From NCBI RefSeq assembly GCF_001005215.1, contig NZ_LBNQ01000022.1, positions 1-64,000 of the forward strand: a stretch of DNA of 64,000 nt, in the 5' to 3' direction. Shown one piece after another: positions 8,655 to 19,174 of the stretch. Position numbers and translations under genes: made by a program. Position 1 is the stretch's first letter, and each line of letters opens with the position of its first letter. Under the pieces are notes generated by a model. That model was not told the origin of the DNA, searched no databases, and saw only the letters and a program-made list of their open reading frames with translations. This DNA is from Lampropedia cohaerens. Lineage in GTDB: Bacteria; Pseudomonadota; Gammaproteobacteria; Burkholderiales; Burkholderiaceae_C.

Positions 8655-10379
8655 TCAGGGCGCTGGCTCTATGAACGCAGCCGAGTGCCCGCGCACAGCC
8701 GCGTAGCTGCGCGATTTGACCGTATCCACGAAGATCCAGTGTCCGGTCGCCGTGCGATGGGTGAAGTCCATCAGCAGCAGGCCCCGCTGGTGGGCATTGA
8801 GATATTGCAGGTCGTCAATGAGGTCCACGAACAGCGCTTGGAGTTGCGCAGGGGCAAACATGTGCAGGTACTCCTCGAAACCGGGCGAGCTGACGCTGGA
8901 CGTGGCAAATTCCTCACCGACTTTGGTGCCATCCATTAGCGTCAGGTCACTGTGCCACGCGTTGTGGGTATCGCCTGCGAGCACCAGCAGTGGCTTGCCC
9001 AGCTGGTGCGCCGTCTGCAGCACAGCCTCGCGTGCGGCCGGATAGCCGTCCCATGCGTCGAGGTTGTAACCAAGCTTCGGGTTGGTAGTCGGATCAAGCA
9101 GAGCGCGCTGCTCGTCGGTCAGCATCTGCGGCGCTTGCGCGGCGATGGCGCGGGCGCGCAGATAGGCTTCGATGGCCTGCATCGCTGCCGGCAATGCGGC
9201 GGGATCAAGCGACTCCGGATTGAGATGCCGCAAGATGGAGACGGGCACCTGCATCCGTGCCATCAGCACCTGCTGGCCCAGTACCTGCCATCTCGCCTGG
9301 GAAGCCGCCAGCTGCTGTGCCAGCCATTGCTGCTGGACGTGTCCAAGCAGCGTGCGTTGCGGCGAGGCCAGCCGCGCCAGCGCCTGGGTGGCCGTTTGCG
9401 GACTGGCAAGTTCGGCCAAGCTGATCTGCTTCTCGCGCGCGGCGATGCGCGTGTCGAGCATGTGCAGCGAAAGCAGGTTGCCAAAGTCGAAGCTGCGCCA
9501 GATCTCTTTGTGGTCCCCGGAAGCGGCGGTGCGTATCGGCAGCCATTCGTGGTAGGCCTGCAGCGCCGCAGCCAGCCGGTCGACAAAGCGGCTCTCTGCA
9601 CCTTCGGTATGGTTTTCCGCACCTTCACGCCAGGTGTTGTTGCTGATTTCGTGGTCATCCCAGACGGCGATCATCGGCATACTGGCGTGCAGCTGCTTCA
9701 GGTCCGGGTCTGATCGGTACTGCGCGTAACGGCGGCGGTAGTCGTCGAGCGTGAGGATCTCATGTGTGGGCTGTACCACGCGGCCCAGCGCCTGCGCATC
9801 GCCTGAAGCGTAGCCGTCCGCGGCGTACTCGTAGATATAGTCGCCCAGATGTATCGCGTATTGCGCGCCCTGGCGCACCGCCTCGGTGTAGACGTGGAAG
9901 TAACCCGCAGGATAGTTGGCGCAGCTGAAGACCGCCAGTTTGACGTTCTCCACGTCGGCCGCAGGCAGCGTGCGGGTGCGGCCGACCGGGGAAATGCTGG
10001 TTCCGGCAACGAAGCGATAGTAGTAGTCGGTGCCCGCTCGCAGGCCGGTGGCATCCACCTTGGCAGTGTGGCCGGCAGCGGGCTCGGCGGTGACCTGCCC
10101 GCGGGCGACCACTTGGCTGAAGGCTGCGTCCTCGGCGACTTCCCAATCCAGAAGGATGGCCTGCGACGGTGCGTCGAAGTCACCATGCTTGGCATGTGTC
10201 CACAGGATCACACGGTCGGCCAGCGGGTCACCGCTGGCAACGCCATAGTCGAACCGCACGGGCAGTGTGTCGGATTCATCGGAGCCACCTCCGCAGGCAG
10301 AAAGCAGCGGGCCGCTGGCCAGCGCGGCGGAGGCAGAGCCGATCCGGATGATGAATTCCCGGCGTGAGGTGATGGTCAT
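8655..10379 (-). CDS. phoD: PhoD-family alkaline phosphatase/phosphodiesterase, Tat-exported
   Basis: 574 residues. The N-terminus carries a twin-arginine signal (TSRREFIIR) followed by a hydrophobic stretch and LLSACGGG, a possible lipobox with Cys near residue 29, so it could be a Tat-exported lipoprotein. Next come the PhoD N-terminal domain (RFDYGVASGDPLADRVILWT) and the metallophosphatase core with metal-binding motifs HLGDYIYEY, WDDHEISNN and LAGDTHNAWHSD. The family releases phosphate from phosphomono- and diesters with Fe3+/Ca2+. It stands alone, 221 bases upstream of cydD, with no Pho box that I can identify. Confidence 0.88.
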   Translation of the reverse strand: MTITSRREFIIRIGSASAALASGPLLSACGGGSDESDTLPVRFDYGVASGDPLADRVILWTHAKHGDFDAPSQAILLDWEVAEDAAFSQVVARGQVTAEPAAGHTAKVDATGLRAGTDYYYRFVAGTSISPVGRTRTLPAADVENVKLAVFSCANYPAGYFHVYTEAVRQGAQYAIHLGDYIYEYAADGYASGDAQALGRVVQPTHEILTLDDYRRRYAQYRSDPDLKQLHASMPMIAVWDDHEISNNTWREGAENHTEGAESRFVDRLAAALQAYHEWLPIRTAASGDHKEIWRSFDFGNLLSLHMLDTRIAAREKQISLAELASPQTATQALARLASPQRTLLGHVQQQWLAQQLAASQARWQVLGQQVLMARMQVPVSILRHLNPESLDPAALPAAMQAIEAYLRARAIAAQAPQMLTDEQRALLDPTTNPKLGYNLDAWDGYPAAREAVLQTAHQLGKPLLVLAGDTHNAWHSDLTLMDGTKVGEEFATSSVSSPGFEEYLHMFAPAQLQALFVDLIDDLQYLNAHQRGLLLMDFTHRTATGHWIFVDTVKSRSYAAVRGHSAAFIEPAP

Positions 10380-10542
10380 GGCGGTCGATCGTGGGGTGGG
10401 CAGCGGCGCACCAACGGGACTGGGCGCTTCCGCTTGTCACTCTAGAGGCCATGTATGTCAGTCTCTTGACGCCGCAACGCTTGTCGCCTGAAGGGCGCCG
10501 CGCAGGGGAATGGGCGGCGCCTGGCGCGCGCCGGGGCAGTCG

Positions 10543-11808
10543 CTAGTGCGCAGCGCCGTGGTCCGAGGCGGTCTGGCGTGGCTTGGGCAGCAGGATGTAG
10601 CCGCACGATCCGGCCGCGAGCAGGGCGGCAATGGTGCCGAATACCGCCATGTACTTGTCGAGGCCCTGTGCCAGTGACCAGCCGGCGGCTGCGCCTGTGA
10701 CTGACTGCATCACCGCAATTCCCAGGAACATCGACATCGTGAACAGGGCCATGGCGCGGCCCACCATGTGGGAGGGATAGCTGATGCGCACATCGGCGTA
10801 CTGCCACACCGTCGCCCCCATGCACACCGCTATCGCGAGGATGGTGCCAACGGCCACTGTCAGATGCTGCGTGAATGCCAGCAGGGCGAACAGCGCTACC
10901 AGCGCCCAGGGAAAACCCGCCAGCCACTTGCGGCGCTGGTCGTCGCCGGGATCAAGCCGCCCGAACAAGCTGGGCGCAAACAGTGCGATGACCGATAAGG
11001 TCAGCGCCACATTGCCACTGAAGATCAGCGACTGGCCGAACCGATCGCTCAAGTAAGGCGCAAGCCACAGTCCGCGCAGGGTAATGAATGCCGCATAGCC
11101 AACGAATACCAGCGACAAAATGCCCGCAGTGTGGGGCATGCGTAGCAGCACCCCATAGCTTTGGAGTGCGTCCCACAGCGACGTTGGGCGCGCCGCCTGC
11201 GTGTCTGCCGCGGTTTCGGCGGGCAGGCGCACGCGGGTGAAGATCAACAGCCACACCAGCACGCTGGTGGCACACAACACCCAGTAAGCCATGCGCCAGC
11301 CGTAGTGCTGAACCAGCCACGCCAGGGGCGTGCCGGTAGCGATCAGTCCCAGGCCGCCCAGGCCCAGCGCAACACCCTGCATGGCGGCGAAGCGTTGCGG
11401 CGGGAAATGGCGTGCCACGAATACCGTGCAGACCAGGAAGGCGGGCGCACATCCCACGCCGATCAGTGCCTGGCCGGCTATCAACGTGAGGAACGACGGC
11501 GCCAGCGCCGACAGCGCAGCCCCGAGGATCGCCAGCGGGAAGGCAGCCAGAATCGTGCGCCGAATGCCAAACATGTCGATGCCGATGCCCATGACTAGCT
11601 GCAGGCCACCGAACGCGAAATGGAACGCGGCGGCCACCATGCCCATTTGTTGGGCACTCAGGCCGAAATCGGCGATCAGCGGCACGGACAGGATGCCTGC
11701 CACCGTGCGGTAGGCCTGACTGAGCGCAAAGGCGCTGACCAGGGTCAGCAACAGGAGCCAGGCCAGTCTGGGCGACATGACGGTGGTGCAGGGGGAGGTT
11801 GCGGACAT
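10543..11808 (-). CDS. MFS transporter, 12 transmembrane segments
   Basis: 421 residues with twelve predicted hydrophobic helices and the MFS loop motif between helices 2 and 3 (GIGIDMFGIRRTILAAF). It is an inner-membrane secondary transporter. The substrate is not evident; it resembles generic CynX/NarK-like or drug-type MFS proteins. An ATG ten codons further in (11778) is an alternative start. It is monocistronic between phoD and the aminotransferase. Confidence 0.8.
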   Translation of the reverse strand: MSATSPCTTVMSPRLAWLLLLTLVSAFALSQAYRTVAGILSVPLIADFGLSAQQMGMVAAAFHFAFGGLQLVMGIGIDMFGIRRTILAAFPLAILGAALSALAPSFLTLIAGQALIGVGCAPAFLVCTVFVARHFPPQRFAAMQGVALGLGGLGLIATGTPLAWLVQHYGWRMAYWVLCATSVLVWLLIFTRVRLPAETAADTQAARPTSLWDALQSYGVLLRMPHTAGILSLVFVGYAAFITLRGLWLAPYLSDRFGQSLIFSGNVALTLSVIALFAPSLFGRLDPGDDQRRKWLAGFPWALVALFALLAFTQHLTVAVGTILAIAVCMGATVWQYADVRISYPSHMVGRAMALFTMSMFLGIAVMQSVTGAAAGWSLAQGLDKYMAVFGTIAALLAAGSCGYILLPKPRQTASDHGAAH

Positions 11809-12041
11809 GGCGTGGCGCTGCTCAAATGGAATAGGTGTTGTGAAGCGACCGTCTCGTCACGTGGCGCACGCATTCGCTGCATTGCCCCGTCAGGCGATAG
11901 CGACGCAAGGCGCAGACCGCAAGCGGGCATTGCGGGGTATGTGATGGTCGTCAACAGGTTCCGGGTGCCACAGCTTACGCGCGGTGGTGCGTGCGCGCCT
12001 GTCGCCTGCGCAACGCAGCAGGCCTGCCTTCGCCGGCGGCG

Positions 12042-13256
12042 TTACTCCATGACCTTGGCGATGGCATCGGCGACGTAGGCGACATTGCCCTCGGTCAGCC
12101 CGCACATGCACATGCGGCCCGATCCCACGAGGTACACGGCATACTCCTGGCGCAGGCGCTCGACTTGCGCCGGCGACAGGCCGGTGTAGCTGAACATGCC
12201 GCGCTGCGTGAGGAAATAATCGACGTTGCGCTGTCCGCCGAAATGCTGCGTCAGCGCGGCGTGCAGCTGTGCACGCATGGCCTTGATGCGCTGGCGCATC
12301 GTGGCCAGATCCTGCTCCCACAGCTGCCGCAATGGCGCGTTCTGCAGCACGTGCGTGACGATGCGCGCGCCATGCAGGGGCGGCGATGAGTAGTTGCGGC
12401 GCACGGCAGCCTTGAGCTGGCCGAGTACGGTCTGTGCCGTGGCAGCGTCGTTGCAGACAACGCTGAGGCCGCCGCAGCGTTCGCCGTAGAGCGAGAAGCT
12501 CTTGGAAAAGGAGTTTGCCACGAAGCACTGCGCGCCCGCTTCGGTCAGGGCTCGCACAATCCAGGCATCCTCGTCCAGTCCGTCGCCAAAACCCTGGTAG
12601 GCCATGTCGATGAAGGGGATCAAGCCCCCCTCCAGCAGTACCGGGATGATTTGTTGCCACTGCGCACGCGTCAGATCCACACCCGTCGGGTTATGGCAGC
12701 TGGCATGCAGCACGACAATGCTGCCTCGCGGCAGCGCGCGCAGGGCTGCGAGCATGGCTGGCAGCGCGAGCGCACCGGTGGCGGCGTCATAGTAGGGATA
12801 GGTCGCAACGGAGAACCCGGCACCCTCGAAGATCGCCACGTGGTTCTCCCACGTCGGGTCGCTGACCCACACGCCACTTTCCGGAAAGTAGCGCTGAAGG
12901 AAATCGGCCCCCACCTTGAGGGCGCCGGAGCCGCCCAGCGTCTGAATGGTGGCAATGCGCTGCGCGGCAATGGCCGGGCTGCCCGTGCCGAACACCAGCT
13001 CCTGCACGGCAGCGCGGAAATCGGCGGCGCCTTCCATTGGAAGATAGACCCGCGGCGTTGCCTCCTGCACGACGGCCGCTTCGGCGCGCCGCACCGCCTC
13101 CAGCACGGGCACGCGCCCCTGCTCGTCGAAATACAGGCCAATGCTGAGGCTGACCTTTTCCGGCCGCGGATCGTGCTGGAACGCTTCCATCAGCGAAAGA
13201 ATGGGGTCTCCGCCATAGGCTGGAACGTGGGCGAAGATGGACGAGGCGGCGGACAT
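12042..13256 (-). CDS. tyrB: Aromatic/aspartate amino acid aminotransferase (class I)
   Basis: 404 residues, beginning MSAASSIFAHVPAYGGDPILSL, as in the AspC/TyrB family. The PLP lysine lies in FVANSFSKSFSLYGER; the substrate-binding region SCHNPTGVDLT and the C-terminal GRMCMCGL block are present. It transfers amino groups between aspartate, tyrosine or phenylalanine and 2-oxoglutarate. I chose 13256 rather than the earlier in-frame codon at 13307 because AGGAG lies 8 bases upstream and the family starts here. Whether it is mainly AspC or TyrB cannot be decided by eye. Confidence 0.88.
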   Translation of the reverse strand: MSAASSIFAHVPAYGGDPILSLMEAFQHDPRPEKVSLSIGLYFDEQGRVPVLEAVRRAEAAVVQEATPRVYLPMEGAADFRAAVQELVFGTGSPAIAAQRIATIQTLGGSGALKVGADFLQRYFPESGVWVSDPTWENHVAIFEGAGFSVATYPYYDAATGALALPAMLAALRALPRGSIVVLHASCHNPTGVDLTRAQWQQIIPVLLEGGLIPFIDMAYQGFGDGLDEDAWIVRALTEAGAQCFVANSFSKSFSLYGERCGGLSVVCNDAATAQTVLGQLKAAVRRNYSSPPLHGARIVTHVLQNAPLRQLWEQDLATMRQRIKAMRAQLHAALTQHFGGQRNVDYFLTQRGMFSYTGLSPAQVERLRQEYAVYLVGSGRMCMCGLTEGNVAYVADAIAKVME

Positions 13257-13352
13257 GCGATCTCCTGAAACGCGCAAATTGCCAATTGTAGGCAGCCAGC
13301 GGCACAAATGCTGGTGGGATAACGCAACGCCTGAAGGAATCGTGAATGGGGG

Positions 13353-14687
13353 CTAAACGGGCGGCCCGCCTTTCGGCTGGTGCGGGCCAAAGCGCAGCGT
13401 AAAGCGCGTACCTCGGCCGTTTTCTACGGGCGACTGCACGCCCAGCTGCCAGCCTTGCGTGGCGCAGACGCGGCTGGCGATGGCCAGGCCCAGGCCGGTA
13501 CGGTCCAAGCCAGGCGAGGCGGAGCCACGCGCATCGCTGCGGCGCTTGCTGAAGTAGCGCTCGAAGATATGGGGCAGTTCTTCGGCATCGATGCCGGGGC
13601 CGCTGTCGGTGAACTGCAGACCCTGCGGAATCGACACGATCACGAGCCGGGCAGGCGCGGCATGCAGGATGGCGTTGCGCAGAATGTTGCGCGTGACCGT
13701 CATCAGGGCGTGGCGCGCCAGTGTCTGGACATGCCTTGCATCGACCGCATTGACGATGGCAAGCTCCGCGGCGTCGGCCTGCGCCTGCAGGCTCTGCACC
13801 GCATCGTTGACGCATTCATGCAGCGACAGCAGTTCTGGCGGCGTCGTCTCCGCATGGGTCAGGCTGTAGGTCGCTTCGAGCGCCTGCGTGATGTCCTTGA
13901 CCGAGGCGGAAATGCGCCGCAGGCGCTCGGCTGCGGCGGTGTCGGCGGCACCAATGCGGCGCAGCAGCAGTTCGGCGTCGCTCTGGATGATGGTCAGCGG
14001 TGTGCGGATTTCATGGTGCAGGTTGGCGGAAAACTCGCGCTGATCGGCGATTGCTGCATCCACCTGGTCCTGCACGCGACTGAAGGCATCCATCAAACGG
14101 TCCGCCTCGTTGCGAATCGTGGTGTCCGAGGGCTTGCCTGGTGCCCAGCGGTCCAGCCGCTCGCTGAGCAGCTTCAGCGGATTGACCAGCCAGCGTGCCA
14201 CGATGGCGCTGGCCACAATTGCCAGGCAGGAGAACACCAGCACGATCGCCAGCAGTGCCATCGCAAAGTGATGGGTCTGCTGCTTGAGTACACCCGAGTC
14301 GTAGACCACGTAGAGCCGCCCGTCCATGACGTCGCCGGCCTGCACGAACCATGTGCTGCCCTCATAGGGAATGCGGTGCAGGCCGTTGGGCAGGATGCGC
14401 ACTTCATCGGGCACTGAAGGCACGGGATAGCGCGCGGATTCGCCCCATGCGAACATTGAGGGCCCCATGTTGCGCTCCAGCGGCTGCTGCCAGCCCTTGC
14501 CGAAGCGGGAAAAGCGCGAGGCGATGCGGTCGAATTCGCTCTGGATGAGCCGCACGATCATGGCCTCCTCCACGTTGCGATAGACCTGAAAGCTCACGGC
14601 TGCGGTCAGCGACACCGCTGCGCACATCAGCACAGCCAGCGTCCACGTGATGCGCGAGCCGATCGAGCGGCGGGAGCGGCGTTTCAT
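13353..14687 (-). CDS. Two-component sensor histidine kinase
   Basis: 444 residues: helix 1 (about 13-35), a periplasmic sensor domain of about 100 residues, helix 2 (about 141-167), HAMP, and a dimerisation domain with the phospho-acceptor H225 in LHHEIRTP. The ATPase domain shows the N box (TRNILRNAILHA), G1 (FTDSGPGID) and G2 (TGLGLAIAS). The start at 14687 overlaps the response regulator stop (ATGA), so the pair is translationally coupled. The periplasmic domain gives no hint of the ligand. Confidence 0.9.
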   Translation of the reverse strand: MKRRSRRSIGSRITWTLAVLMCAAVSLTAAVSFQVYRNVEEAMIVRLIQSEFDRIASRFSRFGKGWQQPLERNMGPSMFAWGESARYPVPSVPDEVRILPNGLHRIPYEGSTWFVQAGDVMDGRLYVVYDSGVLKQQTHHFAMALLAIVLVFSCLAIVASAIVARWLVNPLKLLSERLDRWAPGKPSDTTIRNEADRLMDAFSRVQDQVDAAIADQREFSANLHHEIRTPLTIIQSDAELLLRRIGAADTAAAERLRRISASVKDITQALEATYSLTHAETTPPELLSLHECVNDAVQSLQAQADAAELAIVNAVDARHVQTLARHALMTVTRNILRNAILHAAPARLVIVSIPQGLQFTDSGPGIDAEELPHIFERYFSKRRSDARGSASPGLDRTGLGLAIASRVCATQGWQLGVQSPVENGRGTRFTLRFGPHQPKGGPPV

Positions 14688-15406
14688 GGCAGCGGGGCAG
14701 CTTGCGTGTCGGCCTCGGCCAGTCGCCAGCCGACGCCATGCACGGTCTCGATGCCGTCGTAGCCATGCACGTGCAGCGCCTTGCGAAGCAGGTGCACCTG
14801 ACTGCGCAGGGCTTCTTCGGATGGCACTTCGCCGTGCCAGAGGACCGCGTGGAGCTTCTCGCGCGGCACGACGCGGCCAGCGTAGCGCATCAGCCATTCG
14901 AGCAGCAGCAGGCTTTTGCGCGTCAGCCGCACTTCCTGGCCGTAGGCGGTGACGCGGCGGTGGCCCGGTGCCATCTCCAGCGGGCCGTGGCGCAACACGA
15001 ATGCATCTTCCGATAGCTGCAGGGAGCGACGCATCAGGGCCTGTGCACGCAACAGCAGCTCTTCGAGCGCAAATGGCTTGGTCAGATAGTCATCCGCTCC
15101 GGTGGTGAAGCTGGCGATCTTGTCTTCGAGGGCCGTGCGCGCGGTCAACACCAGCACCGGCGTGGCAAGCTGCAGCTGCTCACGCAGCAGGCGCAGAAGC
15201 TGATGGCCGTCCATGTCCGGCAGGCCGATGTCAAGAACAATCAGGTCGTAGGTGTTTTGTGCCAACAGGCGCAGCGCCGCCGCCGCGCTGTGGGCCGTAT
15301 CGCCCGCCATGCCTTCGGACGCGAAGGTCGCGCGCAGATTCTCGGCAATGGCGCGTTCGTCTTCGACGATCAGAATGGGGCGGAGCAGCGGGCAAGCGGT
15401 GACCAT
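14684..15406 (-). CDS. OmpR/PhoB-family response regulator
   Basis: 240 residues. The receiver domain has an acidic pocket (IVEDE), phospho-acceptor D59 in LIVLDIGLPDMDG and the conserved Lys in LTKPF. The C-terminal winged helix shows VRLTRKSLLLLEWLM and SQVHLLRKALHVHG. It works with the histidine kinase encoded directly downstream. Target genes are not evident. Confidence 0.93.
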   Translation of the reverse strand: MVTACPLLRPILIVEDERAIAENLRATFASEGMAGDTAHSAAAALRLLAQNTYDLIVLDIGLPDMDGHQLLRLLREQLQLATPVLVLTARTALEDKIASFTTGADDYLTKPFALEELLLRAQALMRRSLQLSEDAFVLRHGPLEMAPGHRRVTAYGQEVRLTRKSLLLLEWLMRYAGRVVPREKLHAVLWHGEVPSEEALRSQVHLLRKALHVHGYDGIETVHGVGWRLAEADTQAAPLP

Positions 15407-15597
15407 GGCGCAATCAGAAGGAAGGTGGGCGGGGGAGTGGCGCTGTCAATGCCCTGGTGTAGCGGCGAACCGCAACGGCCTGCAATGCATCAGCCCGCCA
15501 TCCATCGGGATGCCGTTGCGCACATGCGGGCACGGGTTCCAAGGCGCGCTTGCGTCGCGTTCTCATTCTATGCTTCGTTGGCACTGGACCGGTTGCA

Positions 15598-18500
15598 TCA
15601 CTCCACGGCAGCAGCCTCGGTGCGCGGCTGCCCCAGGTTGCGCAGCACATCGCGCACCATCTGCACGCGGTCCTTCATGGCCGGCAGTTCCCGCTCGATG
15701 CGCAGCTTGTCGTTGCCGGCCAGCTTGATGTGGCGGTTCTTCTGGATCATCTCGATGATGCGCAGCGGTTCCACCGGCGGATTGGGACGAAACGCGATCG
15801 TGATGGCGCCGGGCGCGGCATCGACCTTCTGCACGCCGTAGGGCTCGCAGAGAATGCGCAGGCGGTGCGTGTCGATCAGCGCCTGCACCGGCTCGGGCGG
15901 CTTGCCGAAACGGTCGACAATTTCCTCCAGCAGCAGATCGACCTGCTCGATGCTGTCGGCCGTTGCCAGCCGCTTGTAGAACGACAGGCGCAGATGCACG
16001 TCGCCGCAGTAGTCGTTGGGCAGCAGCGCGGGCGTGTGCAGGTTGATCTCGGTGACCGCCTGCATCGGGCTGAGCAGGTCCGGCTCCTTGCCGGCCTTGA
16101 GCGCCTTGACGGCATCGGCCAGCATCTCGTTGTAGAGCTGAAAGCCGATTTCCATCATGTTGCCGCTCTGGTTTTCACCCAGCACCTCACCGGCGCCGCG
16201 GATTTCCAGATCGTGCATGGCCAGGTAAAAGCCCGAGCCCAGCTCCTCCATGTCCTGAATTGCATCCAGGCGCTGCTGGGCCTGGCGGCTGAGGCTTTCC
16301 ACGTCCGGCACCAGCAGGTAGGCATAGGCCTGGTGGTGGCTGCGGCCGACGCGCCCGCGCAGCTGGTGCAGCTGTGCAAGGCCAAACTTGTCGGCGCGGC
16401 TGATGACGATGGTGTTGGCCGTCGGCACATCGATGCCGGTCTCGATGATGGTCGAGCACAGCAGCAGGTTGTAGCGCTGCGCCACGAAGTCGCGCATGAC
16501 GCGCTCGAGCTCGCGCTCGGGCATCTGCCCGTGGGCCACGGCAATGCGCGCCTCGGGCAGGATTTCCTGCAGTTTCTCGCGCCGGTTCTCGATGGTCTCG
16601 ACCTCGTTGTGCAGGAAGTACACCTGCCCGCCGCGCTTGAGCTCACGCAGCACCGCCTCGCGGATCACGCCCTGGCTTTCGCTGCGCACAAAGGTCTTGA
16701 TGGCCAGGCGCTTTTGCGGCGCGGTGGCGATGACCGACAGGTCGCGCAGGCCTTCGAGCGCCATGCCCAGCGTGCGCGGGATTGGCGTGGCAGTCAGTGT
16801 CAGCACGTCCACCTCGGCGCGCAGGGCCTTCATCGCCTCCTTGTGGCGCACGCCGAAGCGATGCTCCTCGTCGATGATGAGCAGGCCCAGGTTCTTGAAG
16901 TCGATCGACGAGGACAGCAGCTTGTGCGTGCCCACGACGATGTCCACTGAGCCGTCGGCCAAGCCCTTGATGGCTGCGTTGATCTCCTTGGTGGTGCGAA
17001 AGCGGCTCATCTGCTCGACCTTCACGGGCCACTTCGAGAAACGGTCGGTCAGTGTCAGGTAGTGTTGCTCGGCCAGCAGCGTGGTGGGCGCAAGAAAGGC
17101 CACCTGCTTGCCTGCCAGCACGGCCACGAATGCCGCGCGCAGCGCGACCTCCGTCTTGCCGAAGCCCACATCGCCGCAGACCAGGCGGTCCATCGGCTGC
17201 GGACTGATCATGTCCTGAATCACAGCGTGAATGGCCGCGCGCTGGTCGGGTGTCTCCTCAAAACCAAAGTCCTTGGCAAAGGCTTCGTACTCGGCGGCGT
17301 TGAAGCGGAATGCGTGGCCCTGACGCGCAGCGCGGCGTGCGTAGATGTTGAGCAGTTCGGCTGCCGTATCGCGCACCTGCTCGGCGGCCTTGCGCTTGGC
17401 CTTTTCCCACTGGCCGGAGCCGAGCCGGTGCAGCGGCGCCTCGTCGGCGGCCACGCCGCTGTAGCGGCTGATCTGCTGCAATTGGCTGACCGGCACGTAC
17501 AGCACGGCTTCGCCCGCATACTCAAGGTGCAGGAATTCCTGCAGGGCGGGGCTGCCATCCGGGTTTTTCTGGCCCATGTCCATGTGCACCAGCCCGCGAT
17601 AGCGGCCAATGCCGTGCTGGGCATGCACCACCGGATCGCCCACTTTGAGCTCGGCCAGATCGCGCACCATGTGCTCGACGTTGCTGGCATGCTCGTGGCG
17701 GCGGCGCTTGCGCGCGGTCGGCTCGGTGTTGAACAGCTCCGTCTCGGTGACGAAATCAATGCCGCCTTCCAGCCAGCCAAAGCCGCGCTGCAGGGCGCTG
17801 GTGGCGATGCCGATCTTCTCGGGACTGGCCTGGAACTCGGCCAGGGAATCGAAGCCGGGCGTGCTCAGGCTGCTGGCGCGCAGGAAGTCTCCCAGGCTCT
17901 CGCGCCGGCCTTCGCTCTCGGCCAGTATCAGTACGCGCTGAGGGGTGTTGCGCAGGTAGGCCTGCAGGCGCGAGAGCGGGTCGTCGCTGCCGCGTACGGC
18001 GGAGATGTCGGGCAGGGCGGCGAATTCCGCACTGCTGTGGCGTGCCTCGCTGCGTGCGGCTTCCTCGCTGGCAGCCGGGCGCAGCGAAAGCTGGGCCAGC
18101 GGCTTGCACAGGGCAAAGAACTGTTCGCTGCTGAGAAACAGCGCCGGTGGCGGCAGTGCCGGGCGCTCCTCATCGCCAGCGATGAGGCGGTAACGCTCCT
18201 GCGTGTCGTCCCAGAAGCGTTGCAGCGCGGCATCCAGCGGGCCATGCAGCACCAGCGTGGTGGCCTCGCCCAGGTAGTCGAATACGGTGGCCGTTTCCTC
18301 GAAGAACAGGGGCAGGTAGTACTCGATGCCGGCGGTTGCCACGCCGTTGCCAATGTCCTTGTAGATGCGGCTCTTGGTCGGGTCGCCCTCCAGCAGCTCG
18401 CGCCAGCGGCTGCGAAAGCGCTTGCGGGCTGGCTCGTCCATCGGAAATTCGCGTCCGGGCAGCAGGCGGACTTCCGGCACCGGATACTGGCTGCGCTGGC

Positions 18501-19092
18501 TGTCCGGATCGAAGGTACGGATGGAGTCGATCTCGTCATCGAACAGGTCGATGCGGTAGGGCAGGGCCGCTCCGCTGGGAAACAGATCGATCAGGCTGCC
18601 GCGCACGGCGTACTCGCCCGGGCTGACGACCTGGCCGACATGCTGGTAGCCGGCCATGGTCAGCTGCGCTTTCAGGCGGGCCTCGTCGAGCTTCTGGCCC
18701 GTCTTGAAATGGAAGGTGTAGGCTGCAAGAAAAGACGGCGGAGCCAGCCGGTACAGCGCCGTCGTCGCGGGGATGAGCAGCACATCGGCCTCGCCCTGCA
18801 GAATGCTCCAGAGCGTGGCCAGCCGCTCGCTGATGAGATCCTGGTGCGGCGAAAAGCTGTCGTAGGGCAACGTTTCCCAGTCGGGAAACAGCACGGCTTT
18901 CAAAGCCGGTTCGAAGAACACCATCTCCCGCAACAGGCGCAGCGCATCGCGCGCATCGGCTGTGACGACGGCCAAGCGTTTGCCGGCCGCTTTCTCGCGT
19001 GTGGCCATCTGCGCCAGCAGCAATGCATCGGCTGAGCCCACCGGCATGGGCATGGTATAGCGCTGGCCAGGGGTGAGTTTGGGCAGGTTCAT
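15598..19092 (-). CDS. mfd: Transcription-repair coupling factor Mfd
   Basis: 1164 residues, full length. The UvrB-like N-terminal domains are followed by the RNA-polymerase interaction domain (around GDPVVHAQHGIGRYRGL), then the RecG-like translocase with Walker A GDVGFGKTEVALRA, the DEEH box IIDEEHRFG, motif III TLTATPIPRTLGM, motif VI QLRGRVGRS, and a C-terminal TRCF domain. It removes stalled RNA polymerase at lesions and recruits UvrA for strand-specific repair. It is monocistronic, on the same strand as the downstream regulator pair. Confidence 0.98.
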   Translation of the reverse strand: MNLPKLTPGQRYTMPMPVGSADALLLAQMATREKAAGKRLAVVTADARDALRLLREMVFFEPALKAVLFPDWETLPYDSFSPHQDLISERLATLWSILQGEADVLLIPATTALYRLAPPSFLAAYTFHFKTGQKLDEARLKAQLTMAGYQHVGQVVSPGEYAVRGSLIDLFPSGAALPYRIDLFDDEIDSIRTFDPDSQRSQYPVPEVRLLPGREFPMDEPARKRFRSRWRELLEGDPTKSRIYKDIGNGVATAGIEYYLPLFFEETATVFDYLGEATTLVLHGPLDAALQRFWDDTQERYRLIAGDEERPALPPPALFLSSEQFFALCKPLAQLSLRPAASEEAARSEARHSSAEFAALPDISAVRGSDDPLSRLQAYLRNTPQRVLILAESEGRRESLGDFLRASSLSTPGFDSLAEFQASPEKIGIATSALQRGFGWLEGGIDFVTETELFNTEPTARKRRRHEHASNVEHMVRDLAELKVGDPVVHAQHGIGRYRGLVHMDMGQKNPDGSPALQEFLHLEYAGEAVLYVPVSQLQQISRYSGVAADEAPLHRLGSGQWEKAKRKAAEQVRDTAAELLNIYARRAARQGHAFRFNAAEYEAFAKDFGFEETPDQRAAIHAVIQDMISPQPMDRLVCGDVGFGKTEVALRAAFVAVLAGKQVAFLAPTTLLAEQHYLTLTDRFSKWPVKVEQMSRFRTTKEINAAIKGLADGSVDIVVGTHKLLSSSIDFKNLGLLIIDEEHRFGVRHKEAMKALRAEVDVLTLTATPIPRTLGMALEGLRDLSVIATAPQKRLAIKTFVRSESQGVIREAVLRELKRGGQVYFLHNEVETIENRREKLQEILPEARIAVAHGQMPERELERVMRDFVAQRYNLLLCSTIIETGIDVPTANTIVISRADKFGLAQLHQLRGRVGRSHHQAYAYLLVPDVESLSRQAQQRLDAIQDMEELGSGFYLAMHDLEIRGAGEVLGENQSGNMMEIGFQLYNEMLADAVKALKAGKEPDLLSPMQAVTEINLHTPALLPNDYCGDVHLRLSFYKRLATADSIEQVDLLLEEIVDRFGKPPEPVQALIDTHRLRILCEPYGVQKVDAAPGAITIAFRPNPPVEPLRIIEMIQKNRHIKLAGNDKLRIERELPAMKDRVQMVRDVLRNLGQPRTEAAAVE

Positions 19093-19174
19093 ACAGGGCG
19101 CACGTCCATCGCGGAACGTGAGAGAGCTTTACAGCAGACCGCAGCGGCGCCGTCTGCCAGCGCACGGCACGAAC

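Noticed and set aside
17062-19035. 657-codon plus-strand open frame opposite mfd
   Set aside because: Shadow of mfd codon bias; no domain and no ribosome-binding site.
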